Shown in pieces: positions 1-8,973 of a DNA stretch of 64,000 nt (positions within the stretch are counted from its first letter, which is position 1; each line of letters opens with the position of its first letter). The stretch comes from Leishmania donovani (taxonomy: Eukaryota > Euglenozoa > Kinetoplastea > Trypanosomatida > Trypanosomatidae). Position numbers and translations under genes: made by a program. A model generated the notes under the pieces. The model was not told the origin of the DNA. It did no database searches and saw only the letters and a program-made list of their open reading frames with translations. The stretch lies in assembly GCF_000227135.1 (NCBI RefSeq), contig NC_018247.1, positions 608,331-672,330 on the forward strand, given 5' to 3'.

Positions 1-864
1 AATGGGGAGAGTAGCCTGCCCCAGAATGCAAAGCGCGTAGAGACGGCCTCGCGGCCTATCGAAGAGTCGGGTGGGGGGAGCAGTGCCAGCGGCGACTCCA
101 AGGGCGGCACCACAAATACGAACTGGCTCGGCGGTCCGGCAGGTGGCGCCATCCCCGACACGCTCGAGCGCGCCACGTTGCAGCACGCCTTCGGCACAGG
201 CGACTTCTCCATGGTAGATCGACAGCAGCTGACTCTCACGCGGTTGATGCAGCTCATGCTGGACGCCACGCTGAAGCCGCGCGACCCCGACAGCCGAGGG
301 TTCGGTGGTGACGGCGCCACAAAACTCGCGGAGCAGCGCGAGGAGCTCAAGCTGATGGACCAGCGCGTCGTACCGTTCCAGCACGACGACGTGATGAACG
401 ACTACCTGAAGAACATCGACAGGCTACACAGCCCAAGCGGAGCGCTGTGCCAGCGCGACGTGCTCAAGGGCCGCCTGGTTGGGCTACTCTTCTTCACAGA
501 GTCGGAGCGCTCCCTCACCTTCATGCGATATCTGCAGCGTTTTCACAAGCGGCACAGCCCTGACTTCGTCGTCGTCGCCGTGTCGCTCGCCGCGAAGGAG
601 ATGATGGACATTACGCGCTCCTTTGGCTTCTTTCACTGCACGCACCGCGACGGGGCGTCGTGGGTGTCGCGCGATGCTGGGCTGATGCTGCGCCCTTTCG
701 TTGCACTGCCCCGCCTAATTGTGGTGAACGGCACAAGCGGAATCGAGGTCACCCGTGGCGGGGTAACGGCCGTCATGGCGAACCCGGACACGTGCTTCCA
801 GGCGTGGCGGCGCGGCGAGGGTGGGTACCGGTACCGCGACTGGCTCAAATCCATGTACATGTGA
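1..864 (+). CDS. Tryparedoxin/nucleoredoxin-like protein lacking the redox cysteines, 5' partial
   Basis: The frame is open from the first base of the window to a TGA at 862-864, so the N-terminus lies outside; 287 residues are visible. The first ~60 residues are Ser/Gly/Thr-rich and probably disordered. The C-terminal ~135 residues resemble a tryparedoxin/nucleoredoxin thioredoxin fold: a beta strand (GRLVGLLFF, about nt 469-495), a helix, the strand DFVVVAVS, a cis-proline strand (VALPRLIVV, about 700-726) and the closing VTRGGVTAVMANPD segment typical of the tryparedoxin C-terminus. The position where tryparedoxins carry WCPPC reads ESERS, so no CxxC is present. I infer a structural or binding role rather than a disulfide reductase. 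The fold is supported by motif order only. The exact family name is unknown to me. Confidence 0.75.
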   Translation, partial: NGESSLPQNAKRVETASRPIEESGGGSSASGDSKGGTTNTNWLGGPAGGAIPDTLERATLQHAFGTGDFSMVDRQQLTLTRLMQLMLDATLKPRDPDSRGFGGDGATKLAEQREELKLMDQRVVPFQHDDVMNDYLKNIDRLHSPSGALCQRDVLKGRLVGLLFFTESERSLTFMRYLQRFHKRHSPDFVVVAVSLAAKEMMDITRSFGFFHCTHRDGASWVSRDAGLMLRPFVALPRLIVVNGTSGIEVTRGGVTAVMANPDTCFQAWRRGEGGYRYRDWLKSMYM

Positions 865-3224
865 AGGGACGGCGTGAGGTCGGTTGGAGGTTGAAGGCTG
901 CGAAAGGCGGAGGGAGGTTCGGAAAGCTGGTGAGACCGCTAAGACGTACACACCCGGCAGGAGGAGGGGCCGGCATGATGCAGTCCCGATCTTTTTCCTT
1001 TGCTATCGTAGGCGTATTGTGTCTCCGCTTCTCATCGTTGTTCCCCCTCCATCCATTGTGCGCGTGCTCTCTCGCCGTCTACTTGTGTGAGCTTCCTTGG
1101 CAGCTTCCTCGCCTGTTTCCCGTCCAACAGCAACGCCCCCACGCGTACGCACATATACGAGTAATCGACGGCCCATCACCGACTCTCGTTCTCCGGCATG
1201 GTTTCGTTCTTTGTGTGTGTGTGTGTGAACTGGCGCCGGACCCCTCCCCCCCCCCCCGTGTTCCCCTTTCCCCCAATTCTCCGTGACGAGAGAGCAATCC
1301 TGCAGAGTTGACATGGCGACAAGGAGGTCAACATACACACACGCACAAAGAGCGGAACGAACTCCAAGCTAGGACGCTACGTTGAGCGTGTGTCCGCCTC
1401 ACTGCACCCGCCAGCAGAGGGAGAGACAAGGCCAGGGCAGAGATAAGAGGAGGGAGGGGGCCAGGCTCCCCGCGCAAGCAAAGCTGAACCCATTATCTGC
1501 GTGCGTGTGTGTGCGGTTGCCAGGGCCCAGCTCCGTACTCGTTCCTCCCTCGACCCCGTCGTTCTCTCCCCCTCTCTCTGTCTCTCCCCTCGCTGCCATC
1601 CTCCCCATCCATTCCTCCGGCACTCCTCTCCCTGCGCCACCTGCCTATCTCCGACACCTTTTTTTTTCTTCCTATCCTCTCTGTGACGTCGCAATCACTC
1701 CGACGGGAGCGGAACCCACGAATACCGCCTCAAAAAGACGTGCACATCGGTGTGTGTCCGACTCTCTTCTCGCGCTCCCTCCATCCTACGCCGCCCTCTT
1801 GTCCTCCGCTCGGCACACTCCCCCCTTCCCCCGTCTCCGTCGTCGTTTCCGCCAAGGTTTTGATTCGCATTCGAAAAAGCACCGCGACAAGTCACCCCAC
1901 AGCGCTCTGCCCCCTCCCCTTGACCTCACACCTGCCCCACCCACTACCACCATCGCTGTCATACACACCACCGTGCACGTCCCTTCCACCACGCTTCCGC
2001 GTCTGCAACTTTCGGACGGCTTGTGAGCTTCTCTTTTGTTTTCATCGCTTGGCCGCTCTGGCATGCCGTGCCAGATCGAAGCCGCCTTCAACCTCACAAC
2101 ATCAGCACCTACCGGCTTTGCCCTCCCCCCTATCCTCAGAGCCCGTAGGCAACACTTCTCTTGTCGCACCCCCTCTCCCCCCACTTTACCGTCCTTTGTA
2201 CCCCCTACCCCCACACGCGCACAAACACACACACACACACACACCAATTTCGGTGCCTTCGCGTGCTTCCTTAGAAGCAAAGAGCGGATTTCCTCGCTTC
2301 TCTGCATCCCTTTGCCTGCCCCTCCCCCTCCCCCTCCCCTCCTCTCCCCTCTTACACAGGTACACGCCACACATATCTACTTGGCAAGCAATCCATTCAT
2401 ACTTAGACCCCCCCTCTTTTGTGTGCTCCAGGGAACCACGTACGTCTCCAAGACCTCCTCCCTCCCCACACGTGCGCCCCCTCTCCCTTTTTGTTGTTCT
2501 CTCCCCCGCTCATCGTTGCAGCGGGTGAAGAGCCGGCGCTGAGGTCGACGCACTTGCCTGTGCGTCGGCCCAGGAGACGACGTGTGCGCAAAGGAGGAAG
2601 TGAAAAGGCACAGAAAAAGAGACAAGGTACACACGCAGAGCGACTGCCCCCCTCCCCCATCCCTCCCTCCCTCCCTCTTGTACCTCTTTATCATACCTCA
2701 CCGTCGCTACTTGTAGTCTCGGATACACGGAACCCATCTACGCCCTGCCCCGCCGCTCCTTTCTTTTTCCCTTTTTGTTTCCTTCTCACCACCCCCTCTC
2801 TCCTTTGCGGTGGAAGAGTTGCGCACGGTTCGCGCGCCCCCCTTCACCCCCCCTTCTCCTGCATCGCCGCTTTCCGGCCGGCAGAATTTCTTCTCTCTTT
2901 AGTTTCTCTTATTTCACGTTCTACGCGCCACACGAAGCGGGGCCGGAGAGAGGGGGGCCCGAAAAAAAAAAAAAAACAGACGCACGAAGAGAGCACAAAC
3001 GCCGCCTGTGACCAAGACGGCGCGACGTGACTTTCTCTCCTTCCTCTCTGTCTTTGCTATTGCGCGTGCTCTCTTTTAACGCATCACTTCTTCTTTGTTG
3101 GCTCCGGCGGACGGCCTTGACGCGTCTGCGCAGAAACGAAACACATCAGGAGAGTGTGGTTGCTGCCCACCCCCCATTCTCCCCTCTTTCTCTCTCTCTG
3201 CCCGGCTCGTTGCGGCGTTAGTGC
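865..3224. other. Intergenic region, no gene seen
   Basis: About 2.4 kb of pyrimidine-rich DNA with (TG)n near 1213, a C-run near 1246, (CA)n near 2224-2244 and an A-run near 2968. Open frames here are Pro/Ser/Leu-rich products of C/T tracts. A possible trans-splice acceptor for the downstream kinase is the pyrimidine tract ending in AG at 2901-2902. Confidence 0.6.
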
Positions 3225-3536
3225 CTCACGAGAGGGGTGGGGAGGCTGACAACCACTTGGAAAGCGACAAGTGCACGCAAAAGTGACTGCACATCACGCA
3301 GAGACTCATCGGCGAGAAGAGGATCGCCATCAATCTGCCACACCTTGACAGGACGGTGGGCAGCGGTCACTGCTCCTCACTACATGAGCACACACGACAC
3401 AAACTCAGACATGTCGACCGCCTCGCAGCACAGGAAAAGCGATTCGGCGGAGCGTGACGAGGTCAATGTCAAGAACGCTCCTAAAGTCGCGTCAGAGGCG
3501 GAAATAAACCGCCGCAACGTTGTCTTTGCAGAGGCG
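3225..3536 (+). repeat. Contig-end duplicate of 3636-3947 (assembly artefact)
   Basis: This 312-bp stretch is repeated exactly at 3636-3947 on the other side of a 99-N gap (offset 411). It carries a first copy of the kinase 1 start codon (ATG 3384) and its first ~50 codons. Exact identity ending abruptly at the N-run is the signature of two overlapping contig ends placed in tandem. Confidence 0.85.
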
Positions 3537-3635
3537 NNNNNNNNNNNNNNNNNNNNNNNNNNNNNNNNNNNNNNNNNNNNNNNNNNNNNNNNNNNNNNNN
3601 NNNNNNNNNNNNNNNNNNNNNNNNNNNNNNNNNNN
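3537..3635. other. Assembly gap, 99 N
   Basis: Run of 99 N between identical 312-bp flanks. Probably no sequence is missing. Confidence 0.99.
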
Positions 3636-3794
3636 CTCACGAGAGGGGTGGGGAGGCTGACAACCACTTGGAAAGCGACAAGTGCACGCAAAAGTGACTG
3701 CACATCACGCAGAGACTCATCGGCGAGAAGAGGATCGCCATCAATCTGCCACACCTTGACAGGACGGTGGGCAGCGGTCACTGCTCCTCACTAC

Positions 3795-5434
3795 ATGAGC
3801 ACACACGACACAAACTCAGACATGTCGACCGCCTCGCAGCACAGGAAAAGCGATTCGGCGGAGCGTGACGAGGTCAATGTCAAGAACGCTCCTAAAGTCG
3901 CGTCAGAGGCGGAAATAAACCGCCGCAACGTTGTCTTTGCAGAGGCGCTGCGGTGCGCCTGCATTGCGATGCGGGTCGGCGACGACCCGGGGTACATCTG
4001 GACACCGCAGCGGCTCGGCGCTGGCTCGTTCGGCACAGTGACGCTTGCATACCGTCACGAGGGCGACGCTGTGTGGCGCAAGACCGCGGTGAAGCGCATA
4101 TCGCTGCGCAAAGAAATGCGCCTCTCAGCCGTGCTGGAGAAGGTGCGGTGCGCTGGGCGCGAGGTGGCCCTGTGCCGTCGCGCTGGGGTGTCGCCGCACG
4201 TTGTGCCGATGTACGAGCCATGGTTCGACTGCCGGGAGGGCGTGATCGCGCTGCCGATGGACGCCGGTGACTTCAGCCTGGAGCAGTACGCGGTGCACTG
4301 CGGCTTTCGGTTCCCGCCGCTGGTGCTGCTGTCGATGTGCGCGCAGTGCGCGCGTGCTGTGGCGCATCTGCATCGGCGCGGCGTTGTGCACCGTGACGTG
4401 AAGCCAGACAACTTCGTGGTGAATGTTTTCGACACTGCTGGTGGTGCTGGTGCTGGCGGTGATGGTGGCCGCCGTGACGCGCGGGCACCGCTCGTGCGCA
4501 TACTTGACTTTGGGCTCGCGTGCGGCGTGGAGGAGGTCGGGCAGGAGTTGAAGCGTTGCGTGGGGACACCGCACTACATGGCACCGGAGACGTTTTCGCA
4601 CCTCTGCGACTGCGACGTGCCTGCGGCGTGCGACGTGTGGAGCCTCGGGGTGACCTTGTTCCGATTGGCCACTGGCGTCTTCCCGGTCTTCGAGATGGAC
4701 AAGACGTGGCAGCAACCGCCCTTCACCGCGTTACACAGCGGAAAGCTGTGGCTCCCCTCGAGGAATCTCTTCCATGAGCCATTGTCGGCGGAATCGCTAG
4801 CGGTGTTGTCAGTCGCTGCGTCGATGCTTGTGCTGGACCCCCGATACCGGCCCACCGCGGATGCTGCGGTGCTACAGCTGCAGGGCTTTCAGGAGGCGTT
4901 CAGCCACCAGATCCAGTCATGGCCGCCAGGGTCTGGNNNNNNNNNNNNNNNNNNNNNNNNNNNNNNNNNNNNNNNNNNNNNNNNNNNNNNNNNNNNNNNN
5001 NNNNNNNNNNNNNNNNNNNNNNNNNNNNNNNNNNNATGGCACCGGAGACGTTTTCGCACCTCTGCGACTGCGACGTGCCTGCGGCGTGCGACGTGTGGAG
5101 CCTCGGGGTGACCTTGTTCCGATTGGCCACTGGCGTCTTCCCGGTCTTCGAGATGGACAAGACGTGGCAGCAACCGCCCTTCACCGCGTTACACAGCGGA
5201 AAGCTGTGGCTCCCCTCGAGGAATCTCTTCCATGAGCCATTGTCGGCGGAATCGCTAGCGGTGTTGTCAGTCGCTGCGTCGATGCTTGTGCTGGACCCCC
5301 GATACCGGCCCACCGCGGATGCTGCGGTGCTACAGCTGCAGGGCTTTCAGGAGGCGTTCAGCCACCAGATCCAGTCATGGCCGCCAGGGTCTGGGCCACA
5401 ACCCTGCCGTGTCTGGAAACGCACACGTAAGTGA
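3795..5434 (+). CDS. Protein kinase, copy 1 (interrupted only by an assembly gap)
   Basis: Eukaryotic-type Ser/Thr protein kinase. From ATG 3795 the landmarks are in order: glycine loop LGAGSFGTV (residues 74-82), catalytic Lys in TAVKR (K100), catalytic loop HRDVKPDN (199-206), DFG (238-240), a short Gly/Ala-rich insert just before DFG, MAPE (262-265), DVWSLG and an LDPRYRP segment near subdomain XI. All catalytic residues are present. The frame breaks only because 4578-4936 is repeated at 5036-5394 around a 99-N gap. Merging that overlap gives one clean frame, 3795-4936 then 5395-5434, of 393 aa ending in TGA. The first ~50 residues are polar and probably disordered. ATG 3795 is the first Met in frame after the artefact; the same Met appears at 3384 in the duplicate. 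I do not recognise a specific kinase family. Confidence 0.85.
4578..4936 (+). repeat. Contig-end duplicate of 5036-5394 (assembly artefact)
   Basis: 359 bp encoding the kinase APE region to near the C-terminus are repeated exactly at offset 458. The offset is not a multiple of three, which creates a false frameshift in the raw sequence. Confidence 0.85.
4937..5035. other. Assembly gap, 99 N
   Basis: Run of 99 N between identical 359-bp flanks. Probably nothing is missing. Confidence 0.99.
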
Positions 5435-5650
5435 GGAAGAGGGCCAGCGGGCAACAAATGTGCGCGTGCGTGCGTGTGGTTTCTCTCTCCCTGTGGCATC
5501 ACCGCCGCCGCCGCTGCTGCCCCTCCGCTTGTTTTTTTTTTCTTTATTCTTCGTGTCTTCTTCTCGTTCCTTTTCACATCGTTCTTCTTTTCGCTTTTGT
5601 TTCCGACACCGTTTATCCACGGTGGTTCGCGTCTTCTCATACATGCGTGC

Positions 5651-5795
5651 ATACATCTATACATCTATATATACATATATATTTATATACAGATGCCTAC
5701 ATATGTACACATCTGTATACATGCACATGCACACACATATATATATATATATATAGAGTACAAATATATATGAGGAAAAAAAATATATCAATTCG
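5651..5795. repeat. AT-rich microsatellite (TA/TATACA type)
   Basis: Runs of TA, ATACAT and TATATA, including about ten consecutive TA units near 5738-5756, in an otherwise GC-rich region. It begins about 220 nt after the kinase 1 stop, so it probably lies in the 3' UTR. Confidence 0.85.
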
Positions 5796-6197
5796 TTGTT
5801 GTCTGGTTAATTATTTGCTTGCTACCTCTGCCTTATCCTTCTACTATTCTTCCCTTCCCTCCCCTCCGACGGCCCCGCCTTTTTCTTATCCTTTCACCTT
5901 CTTCAAGCGGAGTGCTGCGTCGTGTCGGTTGTCTTCCCGCATCGTTTTCCTCTACGCATGCGACGTTCTTTTATCTTCTCGCGCGCTCTCCCGCTTGAAG
6001 CAAAGCAGAGCAAACACACGAATGTGTAAGCGTGCATCCTTCACTAAACCTGTTTCCTCCCTACTCAGAAGTCTGTTCTGTGTGTGCGTGTGTGTCTGTG
6101 CTGGAGTTAGTGTTTTGTTGGACTCTCCCCTATGTCTGTGTTTCTGCGCCGTAATGTGCAATGTATGTGTTTGCGTGCGTGTCGTTCAACGCGCATG

Positions 6198-6280
6198 CTC
6201 CCTCCCCCTCCCTTCCCCCCTCCCTCCCCCCTCCCTTCCCCCCTCCCTCCCCCTCCCTTCCCCCTCCCCCTCCTCCTTCT
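6198..6280. repeat. 83-nt pure polypyrimidine (C/T) tract with CCCTCC/CCCTTCC units
   Basis: Every base from 6198 to 6280 is C or T, arranged as imperfect CCCTCCC and CCCTTCCC units. The minus strand is a long G/A tract that could form G-quadruplex or triplex structure. Confidence 0.85.
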
Positions 6281-7292
6281 ATAGTGCTTGCCGACACTTT
6301 GGTTTCATGTCATCCTGTGGGATGAATGCTCACTTGTGTCGGGTTGTGTCTGTGGATGTCTGCGCAGGTGTGTGAAGAAGGAACGCAAGCTCGCGGTGTC
6401 ATCGTCGCTGCCTGTCTTTCTCCTCTCTTTTCTCATCGCTTTTATATGATTATATACGCTATGCAGTGCCCCTACCTAGAGATGGTCTCTTGGTAATGGA
6501 GAGAGGGGGCGGGGGCGATTCCTTCTGAGCGTCACAGAATATGCTGGGAACGCTCCCTCCGAGAATGTAAGGAGGCGGCGAAAAAGATTTTGCAGGTGGC
6601 AGTGCCTTTTCTCGATGGGCGTCTCTCTCTCTCTCTGTGCTTCATGCCCCACCGATGGGTGCCTTCTCATATCTTTACCGTTCCGTAAAGGAGAACCGTC
6701 AGCTCATCCAGCGCATACGCACGTGTGCTTGGACGTCGCTGCTGCACTGAAGTGTGCCCCATTTACCAAATCTTCTCTGCGCTGCGCTAGTTTATGCGGC
6801 CGGACAAGCACACCGTCTTCGTGTAGAGATGTGCGGGTTGAACCGCTTTCCCTTTCTTGGCTCTCCTCTCCGCACCGTCGAGCTCAGCATTACGCTGTGC
6901 GGTCTCTCGACTGTGCTTTCAGCCGCCGCGAAGGACTGTGTGCACCGCTCCCCTTCTCGCTTGGACGTCGAAGCTGCGCCGCGCCGTACTTCATCCCTCC
7001 AAAAAAAATAACAAAACTTACTGTTCGCGCCGCTCTTCTCCACCTGCTCTTGCGCCGCTTTCTTCCTACACACGTTTTGATGACTACACCCCCTTCAGAC
7101 GCACCGCATTACTGAACACGCGCGTCTTACTCTATCTGTGCGTCTGTCTGTGTGTGCATGTCAGGAAGTTGACAGTCCGTCGCACCTGTTCCCCTTCTCC
7201 CCTCCCGCGCCATCTGCACAGCCTTGAATGTTTTTCCACCACGTATAAGGTTACTTGGTCGCCTTTATAAAGCATTGTTCAATTTTTGAGTG

Positions 7293-8608
7293 ATGAGTGG
7301 CCCGATCGCTGAGAATGCAGACATGATTGTGCCTTCAGCTGACACATGCTGCCCCAACGCCCGTTTTCGAGCGGGCACTGCGGTGCGCCTGCATTGCGAT
7401 GCGGGTCGGCGACGACCCGGGGTACATCTGGACACCGCAGCGGCTCGGCGCTGGCTCGTTCGGCACAGTGACGCTTGCATACCGTCACGAGGGCGACGCT
7501 GTGTGGCGCAAGACCGCGGTGAAGCGCATATCGCTGCGCAAAGAAATGCGCCTCTCAGCCGTGCTGGAGAAGGTGCGGTGCGCTGGGCGCGAGGTGGCCC
7601 TGTGCCGTCGCGCTGGGGTGTCGCCGCACGTTGTGCCGATGTNNNNNNNNNNNNNNNNNNNNNNNNNNNNNNNNNNNNNNNNNNNNNNNNNNNNNNNNNN
7701 NNNNNNNNNNNNNNNNNNNNNNNNNNNNNNNNNNNNNNNNNNNNNNNNNGTGCTGTGGCGCATCTGCATCGGCGCGGCGTTGTGCACCGTGACGTGAAGC
7801 CAGACAACTTCGTGGTGAATGTTTTCGACACTGCTGGTGGTGCTGGTGCTGGCGGTGATGGTGGCCGCCGTGACGCGCGGGCACCGCTCGTGCGCATACT
7901 TGACTTTGGGCTCGCGTGCGGCGTGGAGGAGGTCGGGCAGGAGTTGAAGCGTTGCGTGGGGACACCGCACTACATGGCACCGGAGACGTTTTCGCACCTC
8001 TGCGACTGCGACGTGCCTGCGGCGTGCGACGTGTGGAGCCTCGGGGTGACCTTGTTCCGATTGGCCACTGGCGTCTTCCCGGTCTTTGACCAGGACTTGA
8101 CGGCGTCGTGGCTTCCCGCAAATGCCTCCTCGGCTTGCTTGGGTGTGCCCCACCTGCGATCACCGTGGCCACGAGTTCTCGAGCGGTGCCCCGCGCCCTG
8201 GTGACTGTGGCCGGATTGATGCTTGCCATGAACCCACGCCGTCGCCCAACCATGGCAAGCGTTCTACTGCAGCTGCAGGGCATCGGAGAGGCTCCAGAGT
8301 CGGCGCTGCCGAGCGTCTCGTCCCGCATCCTCCAAATGCGTGCGTGTCGCCCGGATGTGATGGTTGCCATGTACGCCGTTCCGCATGCCGCTGTGGGGCA
8401 GGCAGTCCGGTGGCACCTCCGACCTGGCGACACCTTCCTGGTAAAGGGGGAGTGGGAGATGTGGATGAAAAAGCTGTACGCGCGTGCCCTCACTGCACAG
8501 GACCGAGCGGTGCCGAGCTTGAATACCGTCACCACAGTAGCGCCGCGACCGTGTACCGCCGACACCGAGACTGCGCGCACAGGTGTGCCCCGTCGCTGCC
8601 CGCGTTAG
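7293..8608 (+). pseudogene. Protein kinase, copy 2: frame broken on both sides of an intact-looking core
   Basis: The core at 7378-8086 is identical to kinase 1 in all visible bases: glycine loop, TAVKR, HRDVKPDN, DFG and MAPE. Upstream, ATG 7293 opens frame 3 (MSGPIAENAD...), but the core is in frame 1, with a TGA at 7324-7326 and no ATG before 7399. Downstream, the core frame ends at 8204 after an unrelated 39-residue tail. The true C-lobe (AGLMLAMNPRRRPTMAS, matching ASMLVLDPRYRPTADA of copy 1) is in another frame, ending at 8608. The 107-N gap also shifts frame, but only because it is undersized: copy 1 has 141 bp there. This may be a real pseudogene, or a collapsed consensus core pasted into a functional but diverged second gene. 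Confidence 0.6.
7643..7749. other. Assembly gap, 107 N inside kinase copy 2
   Basis: Copy 1 has 141 bp at the corresponding place (4213-4353), so the gap is undersized by 34 if the copies are colinear. Confidence 0.99.
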
Positions 8609-8973
8609 GCTTTTGGTTGCGCGTGGCGCACCCGCGCAAAGGACGCTGCCGTGACGTTATCGAAGGCCAGCACGTCGTGCACGTTGCGGCGCGTCTTGGA
8701 AGCGAGGAGGCACGCATGCGATGCTCTCCATTGCGTCCTCTGCTCTACGGTGCGGAGCTCTCGCAGGTTGTGGCGCCGAAACAGCCGTCATTGCGCTCGC
8801 GATGGACACCGTCAACGACTCCCCTCTACATCGACGCTTCGGTGGGAATGCCCGTGGCGCATAAAAAATGGCCGCTTGGCTTCTTGCGTGCTTCGAGAGA
8901 AGTCTCCGTCGCCGCTGCGTGGGGTGTGCCGTTGCAGCAGCAGCAGCAGCAGCAGCAAAGACCACCCCGATGA
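8609..8973 (+). other. Open stretch after kinase copy 2, possible out-of-frame extension with polyGln
   Basis: Frame 1 stays open from within the kinase copy 2 C-lobe to a TGA at 8971-8973. It reads like protein in places (LLYGAELSQVVAPKQPSL, PLYIDASVGMPVAHKKW) and ends in an eight-residue Gln run just before the stop. The downstream part of copy 2 may have been longer before another frame change. It could also be non-coding chance. No homology is recognised. Confidence 0.3.

Larger units (their letters stand above)
5435..7292. other. Intergenic region, no gene seen
   Basis: 3' UTR-like sequence of kinase 1 followed by pyrimidine tracts. It holds an AT-rich microsatellite and an 83-nt pure C/T tract (separate entries). 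Possible acceptor tracts for copy 2 lie around 7020-7070. No coding frame is supported. Confidence 0.6.

Noticed and set aside
1382..2528. Long plus-strand open frames in the first spacer
   Set aside because: They translate to Pro/Ser/Leu/His-rich sequence driven by C/T tracts and CA repeats, overlap each other in different frames and contain no recognisable motif.
3384..3536. A separate small gene or duplicated kinase N-terminus
   Set aside because: It is identical to 3795-3947 and ends at an N-run; best explained as an overlapping contig end.
5431..6375. 314-residue frame after kinase 1
   Set aside because: It consists of TATA, TG and C/T repeats translated as Tyr/Ile, Val/Cys and Ser/Pro runs; typical 3' UTR.
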